The notes under the pieces were generated by a model. That model did no database searches and was not told the origin of the DNA. It saw nothing but the letters and a program-made list of their open reading frames with translations. The position numbers were made by a program, and so were the translations under genes. Source: Sulfurimonas sp. UBA2011 (lineage in GTDB: Bacteria > Campylobacterota > Campylobacteria > Campylobacterales > Sulfurimonadaceae). From it: a stretch of 64,000 nt of DNA. This document shows, in pieces, positions 1 through 7,003 of the stretch. Positions within the stretch are counted from its first letter, which is position 1; every line of letters starts with the position of its first letter. The stretch lies in NCBI GenBank assembly GCA_002335055.1, contig DDCH01000014.1:39481-103480 (forward strand), given 5' to 3'.

Positions 1-85
1 TAGTAGCTTGAATTGGTTCAGAACTGCATGAGATAATACTAAGACTTAAAAGAAGTGTTAAAAGAAGTGTGTTTAACTTGAGCAT
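1..85 (-). CDS. Lipoprotein, N-terminal part only (cut by window edge)
   Basis: Only the first 28 codons are in the window. They read as a lipoprotein signal peptide: MLKL, a leucine-rich core, then the lipobox S-I-I-S-C at residues 16-20 followed by SSEP. The ATG (85 to 83) lies one base after the msrB stop (87-89), so the two genes are probably translationally coupled on one transcript. The mature protein is outside the window. A periplasmic or envelope partner of MsrB, such as an exported MsrA or thioredoxin-like protein, would fit the position, but nothing in the visible residues shows it. Confidence 0.75.
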   Translation of the reverse strand, partial: MLKLNTLLLTLLLSLSIISCSSEPIQAT

Positions 86-86
86 A

Positions 87-476
87 TTACTCTTCCTCAA
101 ATGTTAAACAGACAGAGTTGATACAGTATCTTTGACCAGTTGGTTCTGGACCGTCAGGAAAAACATGCCCTAAATGCGCATCACAGGTACTACAAACAAC
201 TTCAACTCGCATCATCCCGTAAGTACCATCTTTTATCTCAGTTACTGAATCTTCGATTGTTTCGAAGTAACTAGGCCAACCGGTCCCAGAGTCGAACTTG
301 GTATTTGACTCAAAAAGAGGAGTGCCACAACATACACATTTGTAAGTACCATCTGCTTTATTGTCATTAAATTCACCAGAGAAAGGTGCTTCTGTACCAT
401 GCTCTCTACATACTGAATAGGCCTCAGGACTTAACTGTGCTTTCCACTCTTCATTACTCTTTTTGACATTGCTCAT
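87..476 (-). CDS. msrB: Peptide-methionine (R)-S-oxide reductase MsrB
   Basis: Repairs oxidised proteins by reducing methionine-R-sulfoxide. The 129 residues cover a complete single-domain MsrB. Structural zinc cysteines form two pairs: C47/C50 in YKCVCCG and C95/C98 in VCSTC. The catalytic cysteine is C118 in QRYCINS. The usual resolving-cysteine position in the GxGWPSY loop is T (GTGWPSY), while an extra cysteine, C123, lies five residues after the catalytic one and might serve instead (inference). There is no signal peptide, so it acts in the cytoplasm. Its start overlaps the end of the upstream helicase-like gene by 23 bases, and a lipoprotein gene follows one base after its stop. Confidence 0.95.
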   Translation of the reverse strand: MSNVKKSNEEWKAQLSPEAYSVCREHGTEAPFSGEFNDNKADGTYKCVCCGTPLFESNTKFDSGTGWPSYFETIEDSVTEIKDGTYGMMRVEVVCSTCDAHLGHVFPDGPEPTGQRYCINSVCLTFEEE

Positions 477-1953
477 ATCTATTCCTTAGTTCGTTAATCT
501 CTTTACACTCTTCTTCATATACTACATCAACTGATGTATGTGCTAAATTAAAGGCATATTCTATCTCATTTTCGCTTGTAAAACATAAATCCATAAGAAT
601 AATATGATTCGTATTTAACTCATTTATATCTGAATAGCTACAAAAGAGTAAGTTATTAAAATTTTGATTAATTAGAGCTGTCGAGCTATTGATAAATCCA
701 GGCACTTCTTCTATAAATGAATGAAGATCATCTTTAAGTTTTTCCCTACTCATAGAGTTACTTACTATAAGAATATTTTTAACTTTTTTGGCGAGAAGAG
801 TTGATATCAGGTGTAATGCTTTTGCATGGGGATTCGTTTTATAGAAGTTGACTTTTCTGTTTAAAATTCTAAAATTTTTACTAAGGTTTGCATTACAGTT
901 CAGTGTACTGACAAGTACTAAGGTAGATTTCTTTTGTATATGGTTTAAGTACTCTATAAATTCAAATGGTAATTGGTCAGAATCATCACACATTAGTGTA
1001 TCAGCAGCATGGTAAGTCTTTTTCATTAGTATAGGGTGGACTTTTATATGAGATACACTCTCTTTTGCTACTTTTAAAAGATGTCTATTTAGAAGTTCTA
1101 AGGGAGTGATGATTTCTATAGAACTTAAGTCAATGTCAATTATAGCATGCTCGGTAATAGTTAAAATCTTCTTTTTTAAGATATCACATGCGAGGACAGT
1201 GGCTTTTAGAATGATAATCTTTTTAGATTTTTTATCTAAGATCTCTACAATAGATTTTAGAAGTAAAAGATTACTTTTTCCACTTCCATGCAAACCTGTT
1301 AAATGTGTGATTGGCTTTAAAGGTTTATCGATAAATGCTCTTTGCTCGTCACTACAAAGATGCATATCCCCTTCATGCCCTAATATACTATACTGAATAA
1401 AAAGTGGCCCTAAAATATCATCTATGCACGGTAAGTCATTGCTCTCTTGGCAAGAATTATGTAGTTTTTTTAAGATATCTGCTTCATTGAAATCACTAAA
1501 GATAATCTTCTCTTGAGGCAATAAAGACTTAAATGAATCATTTAAATGCTCATACTCATCAGCATTTAAATTTTCCATCAATAGGTAGTTGAAAATTGGT
1601 ACACAATCATTGTTTGTAAGTGCATTAAACTTCTGTTTGATAATATTTTGAGTATTCTCATACGCTAAAGTATCATTGGAGTTTTCTTGTTTTTGGGCTT
1701 TTTGTATATCTGCTTTTTTTAACACACCATATGTCCACTCTTTTGATTCAAATAGATAAAGACCACGTAGACTGTCAAGAACAATAAGCCCAATCTTATA
1801 AACTGAGGCATGATGATAGATATTTACATCTTTAAGAACAATTAGATTACTTTCTTTAGAAAGATTTTTAAGTCTTTTGATAAGAATTGTATCTAGAGTA
1901 GTTAGTTGTGTAGATGTCTTTTTAAAAAAAGATGTGAGAGAAGGTATATTCAT
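454..1953 (-). CDS. NERD-domain / superfamily 1 helicase-like ATPase
   Basis: A 499-residue protein. The N-terminal part (about 30-110) resembles a NERD nuclease-related domain, with a hydrophobic strand followed by LFESKEW, the E-x-K pattern of that family. From about 205 it looks like a UvrD/Rep-type SF1 core: LCSDEQRAF resembles the Q motif, Walker A is GLHGSGKS at about 220-227, a degenerate Walker B is MCDDSDQLP, and LSKNFR resembles motif IV. The C-terminal helicase half is short and its last motifs are weak, so true unwinding is uncertain. It would act on nucleic acid in the cytoplasm. It lies between hup and msrB and overlaps msrB by 23 bases. Function is unknown; DNA repair or defence are guesses. 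Confidence 0.65.
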   Translation of the reverse strand: MNIPSLTSFFKKTSTQLTTLDTILIKRLKNLSKESNLIVLKDVNIYHHASVYKIGLIVLDSLRGLYLFESKEWTYGVLKKADIQKAQKQENSNDTLAYENTQNIIKQKFNALTNNDCVPIFNYLLMENLNADEYEHLNDSFKSLLPQEKIIFSDFNEADILKKLHNSCQESNDLPCIDDILGPLFIQYSILGHEGDMHLCSDEQRAFIDKPLKPITHLTGLHGSGKSNLLLLKSIVEILDKKSKKIIILKATVLACDILKKKILTITEHAIIDIDLSSIEIITPLELLNRHLLKVAKESVSHIKVHPILMKKTYHAADTLMCDDSDQLPFEFIEYLNHIQKKSTLVLVSTLNCNANLSKNFRILNRKVNFYKTNPHAKALHLISTLLAKKVKNILIVSNSMSREKLKDDLHSFIEEVPGFINSSTALINQNFNNLLFCSYSDINELNTNHIILMDLCFTSENEIEYAFNLAHTSVDVVYEEECKEINELRNRYEQCQKE

Positions 1954-1963
1954 TGCGGTGATA

Positions 1964-1992
1964 AAACAATACCTATTAAAGAGGTATTGTTT
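1964..1992 (-). terminator. Rho-independent terminator of hup
   Basis: A perfect 11-bp inverted repeat (AAACAATACCT, 7-base loop, AGGTATTGTTT) begins eight bases after the hup stop. On the minus strand the stem ends in a T-rich TTTTAT, as expected for an intrinsic terminator. It separates the highly expressed HU gene from the downstream helicase-like gene, whose ATG is at 1953. Confidence 0.75.
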
Positions 1993-1999
1993 GAAGTTA

Positions 2000-2284
2000 C
2001 TATTTTCCTGAAGCTACACGGTCTTTAAGACCTTTACCAGCCTTAAACTTAGGAACCATTTTATCTTGAGTAGTATAAGTCTTATCAGTACCAGGAACTT
2101 TACCACTTTTTCCTTTTTGAAGCGCAGCAGTAAAACTACCAAAACCAACTAAAGAAACATCTTCTTTTTTAACTAATGCACCTGTAACTGCGTCTGTAAA
2201 CGCTTTAATAGCAGCTTCCGCTTCTACTTTAGTCTTGTACTCGCCACTTTCTTGTACTAATTCAACGAATTGAGCTTTGTTCAT
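2000..2284 (-). CDS. hup: DNA-binding protein HU
   Basis: Small histone-like nucleoid protein that bends and wraps DNA as a dimer. The 94 residues match the usual 90-95 and start MNKAQFVELV. The DNA-binding arm region carries LVGFGSF at about 45-51 and ends in a basic tail (FKAGKGLKDRV). The start has AAGGG as ribosome-binding site. It is a single-gene unit: an inverted repeat sits in its 5' leader (2317-2333) and a strong hairpin terminator follows (1964-1992). HU and IHF share this fold, but general sequence and length favour HU. Confidence 0.95.
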   Translation of the reverse strand: MNKAQFVELVQESGEYKTKVEAEAAIKAFTDAVTGALVKKEDVSLVGFGSFTAALQKGKSGKVPGTDKTYTTQDKMVPKFKAGKGLKDRVASGK

Positions 2285-2316
2285 AAATTTACCCTTGGAT
2301 TAAAATATTTCCGAAC

Positions 2317-2333
2317 TTTCGTTAAGAACGAAA
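2317..2333. promoter_or_regulatory. Inverted repeat in the hup leader
   Basis: TTTCGTT-AAG-AACGAAA is a perfect 7-bp inverted repeat with a 3-base centre, 33 bases upstream of the hup start codon. It could be a protein-binding operator or a short hairpin in the 5' untranslated mRNA. Nothing else in the window repeats it, so its role is open. Confidence 0.4.
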
Positions 2334-2359
2334 TAATTCAGCTAGAGACACTTTATAGT

Positions 2360-2593
2360 TTATTTGCTTAAATTTTTCTTCTTTTTAGTTAAATTAAGCA
2401 GGAATTGTGTTGTTTTTGTTTCTATAAGTCCATATTTAGCCACTTTTATGAGTCTCGTTATATTAAACTTAGGCTTACTAGAGATGAGTAAAAAAGAAAT
2501 TTCTTTTATTTTTTTATACTTATCTGTGTGTGTGTGTATGGATAAAAATACTTCATCCAGACCATCTCGTTCATTTGTTGTTAGTGCGCTCAT
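2360..2593 (-). CDS. Small basic protein of unknown function
   Basis: 77 residues that I do not recognise. The first half is mixed; the C-terminus is very lysine-rich (LTKKKKNLSK). It has no membrane segment or signal peptide. It follows the HTH gene at 2605-2838 by 11 bases on the same strand, so the two are probably one operon and may work together. A reverse-strand reading frame of similar length overlaps it, but the operon spacing and sensible composition favour this strand. Confidence 0.55.
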   Translation of the reverse strand: MSALTTNERDGLDEVFLSIHTHTDKYKKIKEISFLLISSKPKFNITRLIKVAKYGLIETKTTQFLLNLTKKKKNLSK

Positions 2594-2604
2594 CTACTTA
2601 ACTC

Positions 2605-2838
2605 CTATAACTTATTTATTTTTCTCACAGTTCTAATAATTTCATCATCTTCTAAACTTCCTAACATTTTCATAACTGTAGCAGCGGCTTGTGGTTTAGC
2701 CCGACCTAGTTTCCAGTCTTGATATGTACGCATTGAAATACCAAAATTAGAAGCCATATCTTTTAAGGATATTTTTCTTCCGTTATTTTGAGACTCTAAC
2801 GAGTTATGGAGGATATTAAAAAGATCATTAATTTGCAT
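2605..2838 (-). CDS. Small helix-turn-helix protein (XRE-like)
   Basis: 77 residues. The middle part, ISLKDMASNFGISMRTYQDW (about 23-42), is a helix-turn-helix of the XRE/Cro type: a polar first helix, the G-I-S turn and a recognition helix, then KLGRAKPQAA as in many short DNA-binding regulators. No second domain is present. It is first in a two-gene unit with the basic protein at 2360. The very AT-rich DNA upstream holds a perfect palindrome at 2974-2989 that could be its own operator. It resembles antitoxin or phage-type repressors in size, but no toxin-like partner is clear. Confidence 0.7.
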   Translation of the reverse strand: MQINDLFNILHNSLESQNNGRKISLKDMASNFGISMRTYQDWKLGRAKPQAAATVMKMLGSLEDDEIIRTVRKINKL

Positions 2839-2973
2839 GAAAGTATTATACGGATTAAATACTTAAATACATATTTAATAATATAATATTGTATATTAAT
2901 TGTATGATTTATATTATATTCAGTATTTAATATAAACTAATAGTATCTTAAAGATAATTATAATTTATATAAT

Positions 2974-2989
2974 ACACGGTAAACCGTGT
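2974..2989. repeat. GC-rich palindrome in AT-rich intergenic DNA
   Basis: ACACGGT-AA-ACCGTGT is a perfect 7-bp inverted repeat and almost the only GC-rich stretch in the 259-base gap between the coiled-coil gene (stop at 3098) and the HTH gene (start at 2838). It could be an operator for the HTH protein or the stem of a terminator for the upstream gene; no T-run follows directly, which favours an operator. The rest of the gap is AT-rich with repeated ATATT/TTAAT words and no coding potential. Confidence 0.45.
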
Positions 2990-3097
2990 GCTATTTATAG
3001 AAATAGAGAAAATATTAGCTAGATTAAAGAAAATTTAAAAGAAAATTACTGATGAATATTTAAAAGGAGGAGTGGAGTTTAGAAGATAATGACTTTG

Positions 3098-3763
3098 CTA
3101 GTATTCTAGCAAATCACTATAATCATATTTAGAAAAGTCTAGGTAAAGCTTACCATTTTGCTTGATAACACGAACATCTTTACTATATACGGCTAAGAAT
3201 CTTTTTTTAATTACTTTTTTCTGATAAGTTTCTAAATCAAGTGTTTTAAGATACTGTTTTAGTTCTATAATCTCTTGTTTGTTCTCAATAGTTTCTATTT
3301 CGTGAATTGTTTGGGACTCCTCAGCAGCTAGTTTAGCATTTACTAGTTCTAAAATACTTTTAAGTTGTTCATCTTTTGAACTATATACTTGCTCAATTTT
3401 TGCCATCTCATCACGTAACATTTGTTCTTTATCATCTATAAGTTTATCTATCTTAGTTTCAAGTTGCAGTATTTTCTCTTTGAGTTGTTGATTTTCTTTT
3501 TGATAAAGTCCTAGTACCATGGCAACTGTTGTTTTAGGTTTTGTAATTACAGCTATATTTGGTACTACTTTTTCTTTTGTAAGGGTATCTCGTTTAGCAT
3601 GAATTTCACTTCTTAATTCTTGGTTTAATGAACTTTGTGGAACTATTATATATGTAATTGCATCCTCTATAATATAGTTAAGCTTTTTAGCACGAAGTTT
3701 TGAGTGGATCATCTCTTTTGACATTTTAAAATGTTTAGAATACTCATCTACCGTTAATCTCAT
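3098..3763 (-). CDS. HTH plus coiled-coil protein of unknown function
   Basis: 221 residues. Residues 1-45 look like a MerR/excisionase-type winged helix (MRLTVDEYSKHFKMSKEMIH), used to read DNA. Residues about 80-175 are a long charged coiled coil (QLKEKILQLETKIDKLIDDK), followed by a basic C-terminal patch. The layout recalls the Campylobacterota DUF3972-type proteins, which also join a short HTH to a coiled coil, but I cannot confirm membership. AAAGGA precedes the ATG. The upstream neighbour is a decayed cyclase-like gene; downstream is the palindrome-bearing gap. Confidence 0.75.
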   Translation of the reverse strand: MRLTVDEYSKHFKMSKEMIHSKLRAKKLNYIIEDAITYIIVPQSSLNQELRSEIHAKRDTLTKEKVVPNIAVITKPKTTVAMVLGLYQKENQQLKEKILQLETKIDKLIDDKEQMLRDEMAKIEQVYSSKDEQLKSILELVNAKLAAEESQTIHEIETIENKQEIIELKQYLKTLDLETYQKKVIKKRFLAVYSKDVRVIKQNGKLYLDFSKYDYSDLLEY

Positions 3764-3788
3764 CTTGTTCCTTTTATATAATTGAATT

Positions 3789-4238
3789 CTAGTTAATGTT
3801 TGGAGGATTAATGATCCCAGACTTTCTCAACCAAATAAGACAGCCTTGTTTTTCATATCCATGTTTATCTTTAAAATGTTGTACAGTTGACTTTTTAAGT
3901 TCTCTTTTGGCGAGGAGAACATTGAGGCCATCACCTATAAAGTTTTTACTTCCTAGTATATCTTCAAACTCATTAATTTCACCAGTATCTGCAGCTATTC
4001 TTATCCCCTCAAAATCATTATATTTTTAGAAATATGTTCTGAAAGTGCTTAAAACTTAAACCTAAAATAGGGCCAAACCCTTTGAAAAAGGTGTATTTGA
4101 ATTAGCCAACATCTTTTGTATCATTTTTTAAAAACTTTTTGTTAAAAACACTACAATCTCTAACTTCTGTGCTGATGTAAGTTGTGAGAAGTTGATAATG
4201 TCGATCAGAACTATATCAGTTGTAAGTATTTTTTTCAT
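3789..4238 (-). pseudogene. Remnant of a class III nucleotide cyclase-like gene
   Basis: Three fragments in different frames run along the minus strand. The first begins at ATG 4238 and reads MKKILTTDIVLIDIINFSQL, resembling the start of a class III adenylate/guanylate cyclase domain, and stops after 36 codons. A second frame continues with MIQKMLANSNTPFSKG. The last fragment, ending at TAG 3789-3791, reads GIRIAADTGEINEFEDI and then NFIGDGLN, resembling the second half of such a domain. It has no start codon of its own. The total is shorter than a cyclase domain, so there is also a deletion. Several independent lesions mean real decay. The family call is inference from short matches. Confidence 0.6.
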
Positions 4239-4296
4239 TGTTTAATTTCGTTTTATTAGCATTTTAGCATAAAGTTCTTTTAAATGAACTTTTCAA

Positions 4297-4302
4297 TATA
4301 AT
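4297..4302 (+). promoter_or_regulatory. Probable -10 element of the fbaA promoter
   Basis: TATAAT, a perfect -10 hexamer, lies 19 bases before the fbaA ribosome-binding site in a non-coding stretch. No good -35 is visible, which is usual for sigma-70 promoters in Campylobacterota. Confidence 0.5.
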
Positions 4303-4333
4303 TACAAAATTAAATTTTTTGAGGTGAGTGTTT

Positions 4334-5413
4334 ATGAGTAATGGTATTTTAGATATTGTAAAACCCGGAGTTCTTTTTGGAAGAGATGTTCAAAAAGTGT
4401 ATGAACATGCAAAAAAAGTTGGTTTTGCTATTCCAGCTGTTAATGTAGTGGGAACAGACTCTGTTAATGCAGTCCTAGAAGCTGCTGCAAAAGTAAACTC
4501 TCCTATAATTATTCAGTTTAGTAATGGTGGATCATCTTACTATGCTGGAAAGGGTTTGAGTAATGAGAATGAAAAAGCTGCGATTGTAGGTGCTATCTCT
4601 GGTGCTCTTCATACTCATATGATGGCGGAAGCTTATGGTGTTGCGGTTATTCTTCATACTGACCATGCAGCAAAAAAATTACTTCCTTGGATAGATGCAC
4701 TTCTTGATGCTGGTGAAGCACACTTCGCTAAAGAGGGTAAACCACTCTTTTCATCACATATGCTTGACCTCTCAGAAGAGCCATTAGATTACAACATCTC
4801 TACTTGTAAAGCATACTTAGAACGTATGAGCAAAATCGGTATGAGTATAGAGATAGAACTTGGCTGTACAGGTGGGGAAGAAGATGGTGTTGATAACACT
4901 GACATGGATAATTCACTTCTTTATACGCAACCTGAAGATGTATGTGAAGCTTACGAGGTTTTAGGTGCAGTATCCCCTCACTTCACTATCGCTGCTTCAT
5001 TTGGAAATGTTCATGGCGTTTACAAACCAGGTAATGTTTCACTTACTCCAAAAATCCTAGATAATTCTCAAAAGTTTATCAATGAAAAACATGGAACGAG
5101 TAATAAACCAGTTAACTTTGTTTTTCATGGTGGATCAGGTTCTCTCGCATCTGAAATAGCTGAATCAATCGGTTATGGCGTTATAAAAATGAATATTGAT
5201 ACAGATACTCAGTGGGCTACATGGCTTGGGACTAAGGACTATGTTAAAAAACATAATGATTACTTACAGTCTCAGATAGGAAACCCTGATGGCGAAGATA
5301 AACCAAACAAAAAGTACTATGATCCTCGTAAATGGTTACGTGCTGGACAAGAGACTCTTGTAGATAGAGTTGTTCAAGCTTTTAAAGATTTAAACGCGAT
5401 GGACAGAAACTAG
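4334..5413 (+). CDS. fbaA: Fructose-bisphosphate aldolase, class II
   Basis: Zinc-dependent aldolase joining or cleaving fructose-1,6-bisphosphate, DHAP and glyceraldehyde-3-phosphate; in an autotroph its main work is gluconeogenesis. The 359-residue length fits the long FbaA subtype. Visible zinc and substrate motifs are HTDHAAK (about 110-116), EIELGCTGGEEDG, NVHGVY, FVFHGGSGS and IKMNIDTDTQWA. The ATG at 4334 is chosen over an in-frame GTG at 4328 because GAGGTGAG (4321-4328) is properly spaced from it and the GTG overlaps that site. C. jejuni also keeps fbaA near nth and the PEB4 isomerase. Confidence 0.96.
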   Translation: MSNGILDIVKPGVLFGRDVQKVYEHAKKVGFAIPAVNVVGTDSVNAVLEAAAKVNSPIIIQFSNGGSSYYAGKGLSNENEKAAIVGAISGALHTHMMAEAYGVAVILHTDHAAKKLLPWIDALLDAGEAHFAKEGKPLFSSHMLDLSEEPLDYNISTCKAYLERMSKIGMSIEIELGCTGGEEDGVDNTDMDNSLLYTQPEDVCEAYEVLGAVSPHFTIAASFGNVHGVYKPGNVSLTPKILDNSQKFINEKHGTSNKPVNFVFHGGSGSLASEIAESIGYGVIKMNIDTDTQWATWLGTKDYVKKHNDYLQSQIGNPDGEDKPNKKYYDPRKWLRAGQETLVDRVVQAFKDLNAMDRN

Positions 5414-5438
5414 AACCTCTAGTATGCTTAGGACAAAA

Positions 5439-5678
5439 ATGAGTGAAATAAAATTAACAGTTGATGAAAAAAATATAAAAATAGTGCTCAGTATTTTAAA
5501 TAATTTAAAAAGTGGACTTATTAGTTCTATAAAAACTGATTCTAAAGCTTCAATACAAAAAACACAGTATAAACCTCAAAGTAAAGGTGTTATATATGAG
5601 CATGAATCAGGTGAGAATGATACTAAGGGTAAGTACTCTGCTTCTGCTTATAAAGAGAGACTAAAGCGCAAGCACTAG
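5439..5678 (+). CDS. Small hydrophilic protein of unknown function
   Basis: 79 residues from the ATG at 5439 (MSEIKLTVDEKN); an earlier in-frame ATG at 5424 is possible, but AGGACA is better placed for the later one. It starts 25 bases after fbaA and is probably on the same transcript. The N-terminal half is amphipathic and the rest is polar, ending in a basic KERLKRKH tail. I do not recognise it. It converges with a minus-strand small gene ending at 5687. Confidence 0.6.
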   Translation: MSEIKLTVDEKNIKIVLSILNNLKSGLISSIKTDSKASIQKTQYKPQSKGVIYEHESGENDTKGKYSASAYKERLKRKH

Positions 5679-5686
5679 TTTCTTTC

Positions 5687-5857
5687 TTATCTCTTATCTT
5701 CTTCTTTGATGATTTTGAGTATTAGTACAATGAGCTTATCTTCAGAGCCCTTCATTTTATCATCATCTTTTAGTTGTTTATTGGGTAAGAAAGCCCATAT
5801 CTTCCATATACTTAGTGTTAAAAAAAGTAACATACGTGTTTTGATATCGACTTCCAT
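5687..5857 (-). CDS. Small protein with one hydrophobic segment
   Basis: A 56-codon reading frame: MEVDIKTRMLLFLTLSIWKI, then WAFLPNKQLKDDDKMKG and a second hydrophobic helix (KLIVLILKIIKEEDKR). The first hydrophobic stretch ends in W-A-F-L-P, as in a short membrane-associated helix. It is divergent from cmoA (start 5914) with 56 bases between, and converges with the small gene ending at 5678. The ribosome-binding site is weak. The overlapping plus-strand frame has poorer composition, so I take this strand as coding. Function is unknown. Confidence 0.5.
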   Translation of the reverse strand: MEVDIKTRMLLFLTLSIWKIWAFLPNKQLKDDDKMKGSEDKLIVLILKIIKEEDKR

Positions 5858-5913
5858 TTATAACCATGTTTGCCAATATAATAATTATAGGCTATTTAGG
5901 ATAAAATTGCATT

Positions 5914-6621
5914 ATGAATGATAAAGTATTTACAAAACCGATAAAAAAACAGTTTGAATTTGATGAAGAAGTCGCAGCCGTTTTTGACGATATGTTAGAA
6001 CGCAGTGTTCCTTTTTATAAAGAGAGCCAAAAAATCACACAATTTTTTACACATAAAAATTTAACTGAGGGTGGAATTGTTTATGATTTGGGATGCTCTA
6101 CAGCTTCTCTTTTACTAAACATACATAGAGATTTAAGTGTAAACGCTAGTTTAGTAGGCTTAGATAATTCAGAAGCTATGCTCAAACAAGCTCGTCGTAA
6201 ATGTGAAGCTTATGGTGCAGATATCGAAGTTGTAAATGCTGATATCTTAGAGTACGAGTATAAAGAGGCTGATGTTTTTATCAGTAACTATACTCTGCAG
6301 TTTATCAGACCACTTGTTCGTGAAGAACTTGTTAAAAAAATCGCACTTAATTTAAAGACTGAGGGTGTGTTTATATTTAGTGAAAAAGTGATTAGTCATG
6401 AATCAAAACTAAACAAAGACCTTATAGAATGTTACTATGATTTTAAGAAAACACAAGGGTATTCCGAGTATGAGATAATGCAAAAACGCGAGGCATTAGA
6501 GAATGTACTTGTTCCTTATAGTGAAGAAGAGAACATAAAAATGGCGAAAAATGCAGGTTTTAAACACTGTGAAGTGCTTTTTCGTTGGGCAAACTTTGCG
6601 ACTTTTATAGCCGTAAAGTAA
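5914..6621 (+). CDS. cmoA: Carboxy-S-adenosyl-L-methionine synthase CmoA
   Basis: Makes carboxy-SAM from SAM and prephenate for the wobble-uridine modification cmo5U in tRNA. The 235 residues match the family. FEFDEEVAAVFDDMLERSVP (about 14-33) is the CmoA N-terminal signature. VYDLGCSTASLLLNI (about 57-71) is the SAM-binding glycine loop, GLDNSEAML follows, and SNYTLQFI (about 128-135) matches the CmoA motif after strand 4. The partner CmoB is not in the window. Its 3' end overlaps a minus-strand small gene by 17 bases. Confidence 0.93.
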   Translation: MNDKVFTKPIKKQFEFDEEVAAVFDDMLERSVPFYKESQKITQFFTHKNLTEGGIVYDLGCSTASLLLNIHRDLSVNASLVGLDNSEAMLKQARRKCEAYGADIEVVNADILEYEYKEADVFISNYTLQFIRPLVREELVKKIALNLKTEGVFIFSEKVISHESKLNKDLIECYYDFKKTQGYSEYEIMQKREALENVLVPYSEEENIKMAKNAGFKHCEVLFRWANFATFIAVK

Positions 6622-6748
6622 TTACTTGCTTTTGTCTTTTATCATCTGTCCCAAAAATCTTAGCACCGATACTATCAACACTAAAGACAACAACACCAAC
6701 ACCAATAATGCTAGTGATTACAAAAAATACAATTAATCCTGTGCTCAT
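6605..6748 (-). CDS. Small single-span membrane protein
   Basis: A 47-residue gene with a strong ribosome-binding site, AAAGGAGA, seven bases before ATG 6748. MSTGLIVFFVITSIIGVGVV gives one membrane helix near the N-terminus, followed by a charged tail with GTDDKRQKQ. It follows the lipoprotein gene at 6761 by 12 bases and overlaps the 3' end of cmoA on the other strand. Nothing identifies its function; it is probably the third gene of an nth transcript. Confidence 0.65.
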   Translation of the reverse strand: MSTGLIVFFVITSIIGVGVVVFSVDSIGAKIFGTDDKRQKQVITLRL

Positions 6749-6760
6749 CTTTAGTCTCCT

Positions 6761-6979
6761 TTAGTAAACATTTTCAGTAGGTTCAGGCTTTTTTTTCTTT
6801 AAAGCTTCGCCAATCTCTTTATAAGTAATAATATCATCTTTGCCACACTCTTTGTGGTAATAGCCTTGAAGATCGTAATACTCTTTACAATCACTATAAT
6901 ACTTTGCAGATATACCATGCTTGTTCACACAGCCACTAAAGAGTATACTTACCATTATTAAAAGACTTATTTTTATCAT
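6761..6979 (-). CDS. Small lipoprotein
   Basis: 72 residues starting MIKISLLIMVSILFSGCVNK: a short signal peptide with lipobox F-S-G-C, cysteine at residue 17. The mature part is 55 residues, contains two more cysteines (SDCKEYY and KECGKDD) and ends in a lysine/proline-rich tail. It should sit in the inner or outer membrane facing the periplasm. It lies 24 bases after nth and before a small membrane protein, all on the minus strand. I do not recognise a family. Confidence 0.7.
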   Translation of the reverse strand: MIKISLLIMVSILFSGCVNKHGISAKYYSDCKEYYDLQGYYHKECGKDDIITYKEIGEALKKKKPEPTENVY

Positions 6980-7003
6980 ATTTATTTGTAGTATTTTTTA
7001 TAC

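Noticed and set aside
3061..3110. A strong AAAGGAGG on the plus strand with ATG and GTG codons downstream
   Set aside because: All frames stop within a few codons, and the region is the 3' flank of a minus-strand gene; it is a chance SD-like sequence.
3796..4029. A 77-codon plus-strand frame
   Set aside because: It is antisense to the cyclase-like remnant, and its serine/leucine-rich composition is typical of a shadow frame.
5706..5921. A 71-codon plus-strand frame before cmoA
   Set aside because: It runs into the cmoA start, has shadow composition, and the opposite strand carries a better small gene.
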